From Gnetum montanum (lineage: Eukaryota; Streptophyta; Gnetopsida; Gnetales; Gnetaceae): 64,000 nt of DNA. Made by a program: the position numbers and the translations under genes. Each line of letters starts with the position of its first letter. Position 1 is the first letter of the stretch. Where the stretch lies: positions 376,879-440,878 of the forward strand of contig MNCI01008086.1 in the NCBI GenBank assembly GCA_015680685.1. Reading direction: 5' to 3'. The notes under the pieces were generated by a model. The model did no database searches, had not been told where the DNA came from, and saw only the letters and a list, made by a program, of their open reading frames with translations. Shown one piece after another: positions 9,726 to 21,719 of the stretch.

Positions 9726-11465
9726 ATGGTCCTGAAATGTGGACAATAGGAAGGTCCTGCTCAAGGTGGAAGTAAACGACCTAGGAGAGGTGAAGAACAA
9801 GCCCTTGTTGGACAACATGTAGAATAGGAGGATAAATCATTTAGCATTCATCAAGAGGACCCTCCTACTATACAGTTTGGGCAGGCAGAAGGAGGAGTTG
9901 CTACAGTGCCTGAACAGGGACAACATCTCACGTTGTCCCAGGTGTGCGTTCAGGCTATCCATGAAAGGTCCACATTTACTATGGTGATTTTGGAATTAAA
10001 TTTTGAATATTTCATAGAGTTTGCTCTTGAGGTTGTTAGGGATCACCTCAAAGGGTCTCCCTTATGGCCTATCCTCTTTGCAAGCAGTGCCTGGTACCTA
10101 GGGGAAACGTACAAATTTTGGCACAATAGAGAATAAGGCACCACCATTAATATTTGTAGTGTAACAATTGATTTCTATGCGTACGCCATTTCAGAAGTAT
10201 TAAACCTTCCAAATATAGGGCCCAAGGTTGCTCAATTTTCCACCCGTTTAGACCCTGATGTGTGATGAGTTTGGTTGGAAAGGGCATATGGAAGGGATAA
10301 GACATTTGGAGAGTTGATGATGGAAGAGAGGATCTATTTCAAAATTGGAACATATCCCCTCTTCCCCTTGAAGGGTTTAAAAAGAATCTCAACATATGCA
10401 TCAAGAGGATGTGCAGTGCTGATGGGAAAGGTTCATGCTAACCTACCTCATCTATACCTTACGGAGATCCTGAGGTGGTCTAAGGAACAGAAGATAAGGA
10501 AGATGGCATTGCCCTTCCCTTGCCTCATCAAAAAGCTATGCCGATGTGCTGGTATTAGGGGATACACTAATGATGTCCTCCAAAAATCCAAAAATGCTTC
10601 ATATGCTAAACTATTAAAGCCACCAGCCACAAGGAAAATCACTAGTGAGACGTTGGGACCAAAACAAGAAGAAGAATAGATGGCTGGACCAACTGCAACG
10701 CAACTTGTAGGACCCAACCAACTTCCAAGTACAGGACCTAGACAACAATAAGAAGTAGGGCCTAGCACAGACCAAGATCAACCACCACCGCCACAAGATT
10801 ACAGACTGTCGATGATCCATATGGCCAAGGCCCACATCAATACTATCAGTGCTCAACACACTAACTGGCAGGCCATATTGGCCACATATGCCTTAGCTCA
10901 CCAGGTGGAAGTTAAGAACCGAGACCTGTAGATTTAGGATCTTACAGAATACATGGAGTTGGAAAACCTATGATATGCCAACCTTGCCATGTTAACAGCA
11001 GGGTCCCTGAGAACAAAGCTCGAACAATAGGTAGCTATCACCTACAGCAAATATGAAATAGAATTTTCGGAATGCAAGAAGTTATTGCAAAAGCTAGAGA
11101 TCGCAAATTCTGAACTTGAGGTGGTAAAGGTAAGTTACCAAGGATAGAAAGATGTTGAAATAGATTTGGCTAAATAGCTTGCAAATTTTCAAGAGTACAG
11201 AGACTAAGCCAGAGCCTACAAGGATAAACAACGGGTATTTGCAACCTGGTATGTCAAAACAAATCAAATGTTTCTACAGCTACCTTACCCATGGGAGGTG
11301 CTGACTCCATTAGACATCAAAACATTAGCATGGATGGCACAAGATCCGTGGAAAGAAGAGGAGAAAATCCAGGCCATACTTCAGCGCCATCAAGTCCCAA
11401 GACCTGGAGCACGAGATAAGGGGAAAGCACTTATGAAGGAGCCACCACCACCAAGAACTACATGA
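9726..11465 (+). pseudogene. B1 ORF2: ATHILA ORF-1/plant transposon-like domain plus coiled coil
   Basis: ATG 9726 to TGA 11463-11465, 580 codons in one frame, interrupted only by stops. Residues 16-25 are basic (SKRPRRGEEQ), possibly a nuclear signal. Residues about 75-300 resemble by eye the ATHILA ORF-1 / putative plant transposon protein family: GTYPLFPLKGLKRIST, a GCAVLMGKVHANLPHLY segment, and LPFPCLIKKLCRCAGI as the last strong motif. A Pro/Gln linker follows, then a helical, coiled-coil-like tail and a basic end (GARDKGKALMKEPPPP). Compared with B2 and B3 about 1.05 kb of the coiled-coil part is missing after codon 360. Codon 8 is TAG. Function unknown. Confidence 0.7.
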
Positions 11466-11637
11466 GTCCCAACAATTTTGTATTTGTAGAACATTCTTTG
11501 TGTTGTGTCTCAAACTTTTTTTCATTTCACACTATGGAATAAATCCATTTTTACCATCCAATAATGCCATTCCTATCCACTATGTAATCAATGGAGCTTG
11601 TTGTCACTGTAACTCAAGGACAAGTTTTCATTCAGTC

Positions 11638-11646
11638 ATGGGGGTA
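11638..11646 (+). other. polypurine tract of B1
   Basis: ATGGGGGTA lies directly before the LTR start TGATAAGTC. The same ATGGGGGTA precedes the LTR in B2 on the minus strand (28319-28327). Confidence 0.75.
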
Positions 11647-12432
11647 TGATAAGTCACCATTTAGTTAACTACGATATTGCGTCCATTATATTGCAACCTG
11701 TCTCCTCATCTATAAATAAGAGGTAGAAAGTTTCAATAGGAAGCTTTTTGTCAATTTTTAGTTTAAGTGTTAAGTTTTAGTAGTTCTTTTTCTCAACACT
11801 TTTCCTCCCAGTGTATGCCCACAATGTGGTGATTGTAATTGTACAACATCCTTATTCGAGTGTGATGTACTTGGACATGCACATGACTGGAAATAAAGAT
11901 TGAGATTACTTCATCATTGCAGCATTCACTTGGCTTAATTATTTAATTAATTTTTATTTACTACTTTCTTAGTTAATCTCTTCTCACCCTAAACTCCTAT
12001 TAAATGTGAAATGAGTATGAATTAATTACGAGCATTTAAGTGTGACTACCTGGTAACCCAGTAGCATATGTAGGATCTGCACTTGGTAATCTCAGTGGTA
12101 GTCGTGCATGAAGTCCAAGATGTGTATGGATGATCAAGGAATAGATGCTCATCGCACTTAGGCTAGCTTAGATTCTTTCTCACCCCCTCTCTCTTAGCTT
12201 AGTTAATATTATCTTCCATTGGAGTAGCATTAGCATAGAAACACATCATACACCTCACTCTAGACTAAATCATACGTGACAAGCTAATACTAGTCCAGGT
12301 GGGAAGACAACGAACTGCGACCTAAGGATAACTATCTAGATATCACAACTAGTCTGTCTGTGGAGTTCGACCAAATTGTGCATGAAATGCTCATATCTGT
12401 ATGGTTAGTGAAGGGTACCTCGCCACTCATCA
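11647..12432 (+). repeat. right LTR of B1
   Basis: 786 bp from TGATAAGTCACC to ACTCATCA. Contains CGATATTG boxes near 11672, a TATA box TATAAATAAG at 11711, and AATAAAGATTGAGATTAC near 11893 as a likely polyadenylation region. Closely matches both B2 LTRs, including the boundary bases. CATAG follows at 12433. Confidence 0.85.
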
Positions 12433-13667
12433 CATAGAAATGTTAGCATTACTAGTTACTTAGGATTTTAGGAATGGCTTAAGTTTATGGATGTTGACTA
12501 ACATATGCTTTTGAGGACTAGTTGGGTGGCACCTTGTCATGGCCCTAGAAAGAAAAGTTGAATGAATGATGTAAGATCCTTCCCATTATGTTTGGAACTT
12601 AGTTCATTGTGGCACAAACATGGGATTCTAGTAAAGAACCTCATCTCTAGGTTGGAATGCAACTTTTCTTATCTGTGCATCATGATGTTGTTTGTTATGT
12701 GCCTTGTGCACTTCATTCATTATTAGGGTTATTCACTGATTTTCATGTAGCACATTGAGTATTATAAACATTCTTTTTGAACTATATTAATGTCTAGGTT
12801 AATCTAACAAGTAGTTTTGTGTACAGAGTTAAGCTTGAATTGAAATTTTTGGTAACTTTCCATATACTATCTCATAAGGAAAGTAGCCTATAAGAAGCTT
12901 CTAGGTTAAATGATATGTCCAAAGAGTATTGTTAATTTTAGTACTTTAGTGCTCTCTAAATCTATTAATAGTTCATGTTAGAAGTCTAGTAATCTCCTTA
13001 TTGATGACCTCAACTTGACTGTTGGCTTGGGGATGATAGTGGATTATAAATTTATGTTGCACCCCTAAGTGTTACATCAACTTCTAAAAAATAGACCCTA
13101 AAAATGTATTTCATTATCAAAAATTAGTGTTCTTAGCATACCAAACCTATTTATCACTTGTTATATAAACCAAGCTATAATGGTAGATGTATACCTATTA
13201 GATACACCTACAGTTTCAGCCCATTTGGTGTAGTAGTCAACAACAACTATGATGTAGGTCTATCCATTTGAATTTGGAGTGATGGATCCCATGAAGTCAA
13301 TTCCTCAAATATTGAAAGGCTCCAATGGTTAGATCCACTATTAGGATCCTTTCATTTGTATATTCTTTCCTCCATCTCATTGACATCGTTCACATGAATG
13401 GGAGAAATGATGAACATCTCTAAAGATCATTGGAAAATAGTATCCTACCATGAGGCTCTGTGTAGCTATCCTCCATTCTACATAGTGGCCTTCACAAAGA
13501 CTTTCATAAGCATCCTAGAGGATTTGTAACTAATTAACGTTAGGAATACATCAACAAACTAGGTCATCAACACAAACCTTGTAAAGGTTGTCTTGGATCT
13601 CCATGTAATGCTTTACCTCGTGAAGAAATTTTTGTTTCTTCTTATTATCCCATTCCATGGGAGTCTC
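12433..13667 (-). pseudogene. D integrase
   Basis: Translation of the minus strand shows, near 13310-13210, an integrase core start (GIDFMGSITPNSNG, then IIVVVDYYTKWA) and, close to the left edge, an Athila-type C-terminal motif (LVNIHKLKPFL at about 12500-12460). A Cys/His-rich piece precedes the core near 13400. Several stops and frame changes. It follows RNase H in the order pol expects. Insertion of element cDNA into host DNA would be its role. Confidence 0.7.
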
Positions 13668-14100
13668 CTATGTAAGAAGATAGGCAAGGAACTCATCATA
13701 CCAATTGGTAACCTTTGGTCGTTGAACATCAATGGTCTTAATAAAGAGGAGTTCATCTACAAATTGGTCAAATAAGGGCTCCTCATCCTTCTTGCTATCC
13801 CATCTTAACCAAGACAAATGATTGGTAACCACATTCTTAGTTTCATTCTTGTCCATCATGGTAAGGTCAAATTCTTGTAAAATTATGAACCACCATATAA
13901 CATGGGGGCTAACTATTGGCTTGTTCATTAGGAAGTCGATTACACTATGGGTAGTGTGCACAAAAATTTGGTATCCAAGCACATAGTACTTGAATCTTCC
14001 AAGGCATACACCACTGCCATGAGTTACCATAAGTTCTTTCTTAGTGGTGATGTAGTTAAGTTTTTAACCTACAATGCTTTAGCTTACACAATGGATGTAA
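13668..14100 (-). pseudogene. D RNase H
   Basis: Minus-strand frame with a 120-residue open stretch. It reads YITTKKELM followed by GRFKYYVLGYQIFVHTTHS, then KNVVTNHLSWLRWD, the usual RNase H/tether pattern of Athila and related Ty3 elements (canonical YTTTEKELLAVV, HTDH, VADHLSR). The Asp of HTDH is Thr here. The linker to integrase follows (NWYDEFLAYLLT). Confidence 0.75.
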
Positions 14101-14870
14101 TATAAATTTTTTTATCATCCATTTAGGTAAGAACCACTTCCAATGTGTAGGTATATGCATCTATGATTATATGGAATGGCCTAGACCAACTTAGGATGCA
14201 TAGAATTGGAGTTTCTACAAGCTTTTGCTTTAATTACTAGAATATGTATTTACATTTCTTAAGTCTACATATTTCTTTGTAATCTCTATCAATGGTTTGG
14301 CAATTTTAGAAAAATTTTGTATGAAGAAGTTGTAGTAACTAGTATGAACAAGGAATGAGCTTAGATCTTTTATCATTTGAGGTTACCTAGCTATTTCTAA
14401 GATGATCCTTGTTTTTTCTAGATCACCTTAATCTATTTTTACCTAAAATTTGGTGCTTTAAGATAATGCCATCTTGCACCATCAAGTGGCTCTTTGGCCA
14501 GTTGAGACGTAGGTTTGTTTTAACAAATCATTTTAGCACCTACTTTAGATGGTCTAATGCTTATTCAAAGTTGGTACCATAGCTGGAGAAGTCATCCATG
14601 AAGGCTTCCATGCCACTACCAATCTACTACTAAAGATGCTTAGTACCAAGTGTTGGAAGGTTGCAAGAACATTATAAAGGCCAAAGAGCATCTTTTTATA
14701 TGCAAAAGTCCCCTAGGGACTTATGAAAGTTATCTTGGCCTAGTCTTCTGGTGTATTTTAAATTTGGTTATAATTGCTATAACCATCCAGAAAACTATGG
14801 TAATTGTGTCTTACAACTATATCTTGTACATGTTCACAAATGGAAATGAAAAATGATCTTTAAATGTAGA
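14101..14870 (-). pseudogene. D reverse transcriptase, C-terminal two thirds
   Basis: Read on the minus strand it contains FLDGYSNYNQI (about 14788), SP.GTFAYKKMLFGLYNVL (about 14720), the catalytic FMDDF motif at 14602-14588, and the thumb phrase SYYNFFIQNFSKIAKPLI (about 14340). Order and spacing are those of Ty3/gypsy reverse transcriptase. It is cut at 14870 by element C and continues at 27002. Confidence 0.8.
14866..14870. repeat. target duplication of C, left
   Basis: GTAGA stands before the C left LTR and GTAGC (27002-27006) after the right one, matching in four of five bases. It interrupts the D reverse transcriptase. Confidence 0.6.
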
Positions 14871-17870
14871 TGTTATCACATTTCTAGCATTTTATAGAGA
14901 AAATTTTATGAGATAATGTTGGGATTTTATTCAAATCAAAGTTACTGATGATTGGAAAATAGCACACTAGTAGAAAATGGCAAAGGCTCATGGGTTGCTT
15001 GGTTATTTTCTCTAAAAGGTAACAATCCAGTAATATACTTAAAAGTAAGTAGTATGTTTACTTTCATAATAAATGGAATATGGATTCCATATTAGTCATG
15101 TTATTGCAAGGATAAGGAAGGTAATAATTTTAAGCTATCAAAGGGCTAATATGATAGGTGGAAGAAGTCTCCATGATTATTCACCTTTAGTTGAAGAAAA
15201 TATATCTTTTGGAAGCTGCTAAGTATTTATCTTAAGAACAAAAATATCACAAATATAGAAGACACTCTTGAATCTACTAGTTATAGAGAATGAATGGTTA
15301 TGTCAAAGAAAATTTAGCAAAGGTTGTAGAGAAACATGGGATGTTGCTAAATTTCCCAAAAATATTTGCACATAATAGTCTTGAGCAATATAATGTCCAC
15401 TACACAAGCTTTAGAAAACAATCATGAAAAAAATGTAAAATTTAATGAAAGGGCTCTTCAAATTGAAAGAAAAAAAATCAGTGTGGGTAACCATGAGGAC
15501 ATCATCTGATCAATACAAGCAAACACCTCATAAAAATTTAGAAATTCATAATTAAAACTCAGCAATGTTGAGGTAAAAAAATCCAAGGAAATCTGAAAAA
15601 AGAAAAATTTCCACTCTATAATCTAATACAAAACCAATAGCACCTATTGGATTTAGAGGATTTTTTTAAAAAATAAATAATCTTGAGAATAATAAATAAA
15701 TAAAATTATCATCATCACGCTGAGGCATGGGATGCCATTGAAATAAATAAAGAATATGTTGTGCACCAGGTTAGTCTTATATCCTTGAATGCATTCCATT
15801 GTGAGGGTTTATCATGACATCTAGGTTGGTGAGGATGACATTGACAAGGAGAAACCCTCACAATCCAATGGTAGTAGCAATGCAAATGAGGGAGGAAAAA
15901 TACTCTTAGTTGTTGAAGAAAACCTCTTTCATCATATCCAACAGAGTTGGTAAAGTATTCATGTACCTTGACTCTATAGATCCCTATAACAATTTCCAAC
16001 ATGAAATCTAGTGCTAAAAAAGCACTTGAATAGCATCAAAATCATTGGTCTCTAGGTGGTAGGATCCTCTAATTCTTGAGCTCTAGAGGAGGAATAGATG
16101 TGGTTGTGAGCAAGGTTGTGAGTTCGAAGATGATAAAGGTAGAAGCAACATCAATGTGAGGAGTTCAACATCATAGGTGTTGTAGGCAGAAGAGCCTTCA
16201 ATGGCAAGGGACCCAGGAATGTCAACAAATGTTAGTGACAACAACGCTTTTAATAGTAAATGAAAACATTAACCCCCATGCATGATTAAAGTAGCATGAC
16301 ATATGGTAAGATGGCCATGAGGCATGTACACTCTTTCAAATGTTTAAGAATATTGTGTAAATGTGTAAATGAAAGAAATCCTAAGACTATGCAACATTTC
16401 TAACAATATTTTTTAAAAAATTAATATTATATTTATAAGCTTTTAAAAACATATTGGTGGGGGAGGGGGGGTTAAGGTTTTCAATTTTAAAAGAAAATGG
16501 GGGATTTATGAACATTTAATAAATGTATCTTGGGGAATTAAAATTTTTTCTCCTAGGTACTTGTAACCTCTCATGGGATACTTATCAAATATGGCTTAAA
16601 ACTATCATAACTTCCCATGAAAGTTATTGCTCCTTAGGTCTCTAAGATTAAATCCTATAAAAATTTGTTACTCATCCTTAACCACTCATGATTATCATAA
16701 CTACCCTAAGGTCATTATAAAAGGGTATTCAAAGGTAAAATTAAGGGGGATTTTGAAGGAAACAACTTTGAAGAATTGTTGTAGATTTCTTGTAAAAAAT
16801 GTCTCGCTAAAGGCTTCAATTTAGCTACTTTGTTTTAATCTTGTGAATTCATTTCTTCCTACTTTGTTTTAGTTACTTAGCTAATGGTTTGAATAGTATC
16901 ATGCTTGACATTTAATGTTGGGAATTTTCTAGGTTTCCTTTATAGCTCTATTTTTGTGAAATATTAGACTTCTATTAGGGATTTCCATATAAGAGCTTAT
17001 GTTATAAAAAAAGCATCTTGAGAAAATTAATAGTAATGTCTTAAAGAAACTATTTGTTTGAGTTTAGGGAATCTAGAAAGTCTTTGATACTTTGAGATGA
17101 CTAAAATAGCTTCTTTATTTTTTAAGTTTATTGCCTTAATATTGCAATCTTAAAATTATCAAATTTTTCTAAAGGTTCTATTGTTTGCAATTCTTGACTA
17201 ATATTTAACTAGCCAAATAGAAGCTTATAATTTGTCATTTATAAAGCATTTTGGTAATTAAATTAAAGTGTCTATTATGAAATTTCTTGTTGAGCTTAGA
17301 AGATTTGTACAACTCATAATAGATTGAATTGGAATAGCTTTATTGTGAAGTATTTCCTTATGCCAATTTATCTTGCTTAAATGTTTCAGATTTTACACAA
17401 ATCTAGTTTCTATTCTTTTTTTTTTCTAAAACCCATTGAATCTCACTCTATTTCTAGTTTTCTTATAGAATTTTCTCTCTAGGAGAAATTAGGAGTAGAT
17501 TGGTAGAATTGTGCTCAAACGTTTTTGTGAAATTTTATTTATTACAAGTAATGTACTATAGGGACTATATAAACTAAGTGATTGGAAAAAATAGGAACTT
17601 TTAACAACTCATAGTATTTGACAAAGTTAGCTGAATTTCTTTTATGATAGCCAATTATAGTTTCATACACAACCCAACCATTTTAATATTCCTAACAACA
17701 AACACATACTCACATTTGGTATGTTTTGTAACCACTGAGTCTATTTCGAGGTATTGCTAAAGACTAGCAAGCACCTAAAACCTATTTCAAGAACACCTTC
17801 ACTTCTCATGGCTACCAAGTCATGAAACCTAGAGGCCCCTAATGTTGTTGGTCCAAAATTATCATCAACA
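14871..17870 (+). repeat. left LTR of C
   Basis: 3000 bp, TGTTATCACA...ATCATCAACA. Co-linear with the right LTR throughout (for example TTTTATGAGATAATGTTGGG at 14907 and 24121) with many substitutions and small indels. AT-rich. The minus-strand open stretch at 15715-16002 is not supported as a gene. Confidence 0.85.
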
Positions 17871-18239
17871 ATTCTTTTTATGCTAGAATGAGGGTAGAAC
17901 ATTTGTTATCTAGGTTCATTACATTTAAAGAGATCAATAGTCCTAGCACACCAATAGTTCTTTTTGTTGCTAGGAGAGTTTGAAAGAATTAGATACTATT
18001 TTTAGTTAATGACTGAACAAACTGATAGTTTGGATAATTTCAAAGGTTCCAAATAAATTCTTGATCATAAGACTAGTCATTCATCAGAAGAAGAATAGAA
18101 GAAGGTTCTTAAGCTTGGAACAAGTAGTAGAGTAAAGACTAGAAGGATAAGAAGATCACCCCTTATGTCTAGTTTATTAGCCTATAAGAGGAAGTCAAAG
18201 AAACATAAAAGTTAAATGATCAAAAGGAACTCTAGTAAG
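17871..18239. other. C leader between LTR and gag
   Basis: Short untranslated leader. No recognised primer binding site and no supported ORF. Confidence 0.5.
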
Positions 18240-19540
18240 ATGGTGAATCCACAACCAATGACTCCTTGGCAAAGAGTTACACCATTAGGATTTCAAAATG
18301 ACAATGATATTCCTAAGGTAATTTACAAATATTTGATTGAGCCTTTTATTACTATAAAAGCTTACTTAGCTGCATAATACATTCACTTATTTGAGTCAGC
18401 TTTAGATCATGTAAATGTTCAACACCAAGACCAAGCTTGTAGGTTGTTTGTAGAAAATTTAAAGGATCTGACTCAAGTTTGGTATTCAAACTTTCCAAGA
18501 AATAGTATCACAAGTTGGGCCAAGATGAAGAGTGTTTTCTTAACCTAGTTTGACAATAAATTGGATCAACAAAAACTATACTATGGGCTAATACAAGCTA
18601 ATCAAGAAATTAAGTAGTTTATTAGATTTTTCAACATTAAGTTTTAAAGAATTTGTGGGATCTTCCAAAGACAATATAAACCATCAAACAAGATGCTTAG
18701 AGAGACTTATCTTAAGGCTACGAATCCCAATATTTCAATCTAATTAAGAAAAACTCCAAAGTTGTTAACGTTGAGTGACTACTTTACTGAAGCTATATGA
18801 TTAGAAAAAAAGTTGAACTTGAATCATGAAGAGATTATCACAACTCAAAAAAGAGAAGAGAAAATGATAATTCCTGTGCAAGATTTTTTCTCAACTTAAA
18901 GCATTATGAGGGCCATCTTGTACTAAGACAAAGTAAGAATCTAAAATTAGAGAATCTAAAAAGGAACAATTAATGAAAGACTTATCCAACAAAGTATTGA
19001 CACTAGAAAAAGCTTTAGTTAAGGTTAAAATCAAGGAAGAATATAAGCATCAAGATACTAAGTTAGTGGAGGATGAGAATGAAAGTCATCTTGTTATGTC
19101 TAACTTCCTTAATATTGAATTAGATAATGAGCTATCTATTGTTCATTATGTAAGAAAATCTTCTAATAATGGATATAGTGATACCTCTTCACTATCAAGT
19201 TTTGAAGAGGATATATCATCAGATGAAGAGTGTAATAATAATTAAGAAAATGGATATAATCTTTGATCAAAGAAAAGATTAACTACTTCCATGCCTCTAA
19301 ACATTATTTTTGATCTATCTACTAAGAGAAAAGTTTTTGAATCAAATAGAAGAGAGAAAAATAAAAATAAAGAAGATCAAGTAGAGCAAAGTACTCAAAA
19401 TCAAACTCTTAATAAATGGATGAAGAAACTAGACTTTTATGGAGATGGAGAATATGATCTAGTTGAGGATCTTAAACATGTCAAGGCTAACATCAATATA
19501 TATCAATTGTTACAAATGGGAGATTAGAAAAGAAAGGCTT
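18240..19540 (+). pseudogene. C gag
   Basis: Starts at ATG 18240 (MVNPQPMTPWQRVTPLG). The gag core reads DQACRLFVENLKDLTQVWYS, FPRNSITSWAKMKSVF, then QANQEIK and FIRFFNIKF with stops between. A charged helical region follows (18973-19245, NKVLTLEKALVKVKIKEEYK) and then the pre-protease segment YDLVEDLKHVKANINIYQLL (about 19453-19512). At least one frameshift separates core and tail. No zinc knuckle was found. Confidence 0.7.
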
Positions 19541-19893
19541 TAGAGTTCCTTAAATTTACAAAGAGAGTTTTGGAGTCAAAGTTAAGCTATGTATCTAACA
19601 TTGATAAGATAACAAAAACTAGCTATGACTGTACTCTTTATAAGGAAGTTCCTCCTTTTCTTTTGATAATGAAGTTAAAAGAAAAATATCTTCATAACTG
19701 TTTAGTTGATTCTAGAGTTACATATACCAACATGTCATTTTCTATATGCAAAAAACTTGGTTTGACTCCTGAGAAATCCAATAAAAAGATCATTCAAATG
19801 GACAAAAGTAGAGTGAAGATTGTGGATCAGTTACCTAATTTTCTATTAGAAATCACTTTTGAACCTTGTGTAAAAAGTAGAGTAACTATTTAA
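19541..19893 (+). pseudogene. C aspartic protease
   Basis: Open stretch 19570-19893. The active-site region reads LVDSRVTYTNMS, where family members have an Asp-Ser/Leu-Gly-Ala core followed by Ser-x-Asn-x-Met; the Gly is Arg here, so it would be dead. KLGLTP follows as usual. The ILGRP-like second motif is not readable. Confidence 0.65.
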
Positions 19894-20339
19894 GTAGCAG
19901 ATATACCATATTCACATAGTATTTTGTTGAGTAGAAGTTGAAGTAAGAATTTCTTTGATTACACATCAACAGATTACTCCCATATGTGGCTACCTTGTAA
20001 AGGGGAGTCAAATAAAATATACATATATAGCAAACCTTTGATGAATGAAAACATTTACTTTGAATGGGAAGAATAAAGTCATTAAAAGAAGAGCTTTTGA
20101 AACTAGAATTTGCACACTTCAAGAATTTGATAACTCAGAGAGAGAAGAATCTCAAGATGAAAGAAAGTGGGAACTACACTTTGATGATTCTTGTAACTCC
20201 AAAGGTGTAGGAGTAAGAGTAGTTCTAGTAAAACATGATTCCTCAAAAATATTTTCTTGGTCTTATGATGATCTTAAAGCTTTTAGACCATATGTTATGA
20301 CACATAAAATGCCTTTAGTAAATGGTTGTAAGATAAAAA

Positions 20340-21060
20340 GAAAGTAAAGGAAATTTAATCCATCATTTAAACCAGTCATGGAAGCCAAGATCAAAAAGTT
20401 AATGTAAGCTCGAATTATATATCTAGTTTGATATTTGACATGGCTTGCTAACCTTATTTCAATAAGGAAAAAGAATGACAATACCCACTTCCTAGAATTG
20501 ATTTTAGAAATTTGAATGAAGCCTCTAAAAAAGGTAAATACCCACTTCCTAGAATTGATGAAATGTTTATCAAAGTATCAAGTTGTTGAGTATATTCTTT
20601 TCTAGATGATTTTTCAAGCTATAGTCAGTTCATGGTAAATAAGGGTGACACATATAAAACAACATTTATTACCAAGTGGGAAACTTTTGCTTATTAAATA
20701 ATTCCATTTAGATTGTCAAATGTTGGCGCTACTTTTCAAAGAGCAATGGATTTAGCCTTTAAAGGTTTAATAAGAGAGTTTGTTGTGGTTTATTTAGATG
20801 ATATCACCATCTTTTTGAAAAGGAAGGAAGATCATATTAGTCATCTTCAACAAGTTTTTGACAAATGTTGTGAATATGGTATTTCATTAAATCCTAAGAA
20901 ATATATCTTTGGGGTTAACTTTGGAAGTTTACTAGGTCACATGATTTGTCAAGAAGGAATTGTTATAGATAACTCCTAAATTCAAGCTGTACAAAATATT
21001 GAACATATTACAAGTAAAAAGTCTCTTAAATCTTTCTTTGGAAATATAAAATTTCATTAA
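20340..21060 (+). pseudogene. C reverse transcriptase
   Basis: Clear motifs: DFRNLNEA (about 20501), YPLPRID, SNVGATFQRAMDLAF (20719), and the catalytic YLDD at 20791-20802, followed by FDKCCEYGISLNPKKYIFGV and a LGHMICQEGI block. Several frameshifts. A 23-bp piece (20480-20502) is an exact copy of 20537-20559 and has overwritten the residues before DFRNLN. Confidence 0.85.
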
Positions 21061-21097
21061 GAATTTTATCCTTGGATATACTAAAATTACTAGAACT

Positions 21098-21640
21098 ATG
21101 ATGCATATGCTTAAGAAATATATCCCAGTAAAGAAAACACCAAAATCAGAAAAAGCTTTATTAGAAATTAAAAATGCCATTCAAGAAGCTCCATACTTGG
21201 TAAAACCAAAATTGAAGGAAGATTTTTGGTTATATGCTTTTGCCTCAAATAATTCAATTGCTACTATTTTAACTCAAAAATATGAAGATCAAGATGAACT
21301 AATTGGATTTTTTTGGTATTAATTGAAAGGTTCAAAATTAAATTATTCAAACTTATAGAAATAGGCTTCTATAGTCATTAAGACACTTCAGCATTTCAAA
21401 TATTACTTGGAAAGCTCATTAGTTTATATTATGATAATAGAGCCTATGGTCAAACAATTCTTAGACCAAAATGAAATTGTATTAAAAGGAGGGAAATGGC
21501 TCATAAAACTTCAAGGTTTTAAGTTTTTATTGGAAATATGCAAAAACATTAAAGAAATGGAATTAGCCAAGTTAATGGTAAGAGAAGATGAAGTATGTAA
21601 GCTTAAGACTCATGAGGGAAACTAGTATGATGAAATTCTA
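21098..21640 (+). pseudogene. C RNase H
   Basis: Thumb/connection, then FWLYAFASNNSIATILTQ, DELIGFFWY.LKGSKLNYS and LQHFKYYLESS, the RNase H pattern of this Ty3 branch. The WLIKLQGFKF strand follows near 21508. Stops at 21320 and 21355. Confidence 0.75.
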
Positions 21641-21719
21641 GAATTCTTTGATATATAAAAGGTCCAAATAACCTAACTACAAGTCACACGAAAGCTTTCT
21701 TCAAAAGAGAAAATAAATT

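Larger units (their letters stand above)
5724..12432 (+). mobile_element. B1: pol-less Athila-type element, right LTR only
   Basis: Layout: primer binding site, gag, spacer, internal promoter-like block, ORF2, polypurine tract and a right LTR of family B. The left LTR of family B is missing; the A1 LTR sits in its place. There is no pol domain in either strand of the interior. Matching copies are B2 (27514-36120, minus) and B3 (48464-57618, plus). The right edge abuts the integrase end of element D at 12433. No target duplication could be verified. Confidence 0.85.

Noticed and set aside
12433-12437. CATAG as the target duplication of B1
   Set aside because: No matching copy at the left edge, because the left LTR is missing.
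15715-16002. 95-residue minus-strand frame in the C left LTR
   Set aside because: The matching part of the right LTR is broken and no motif is visible.
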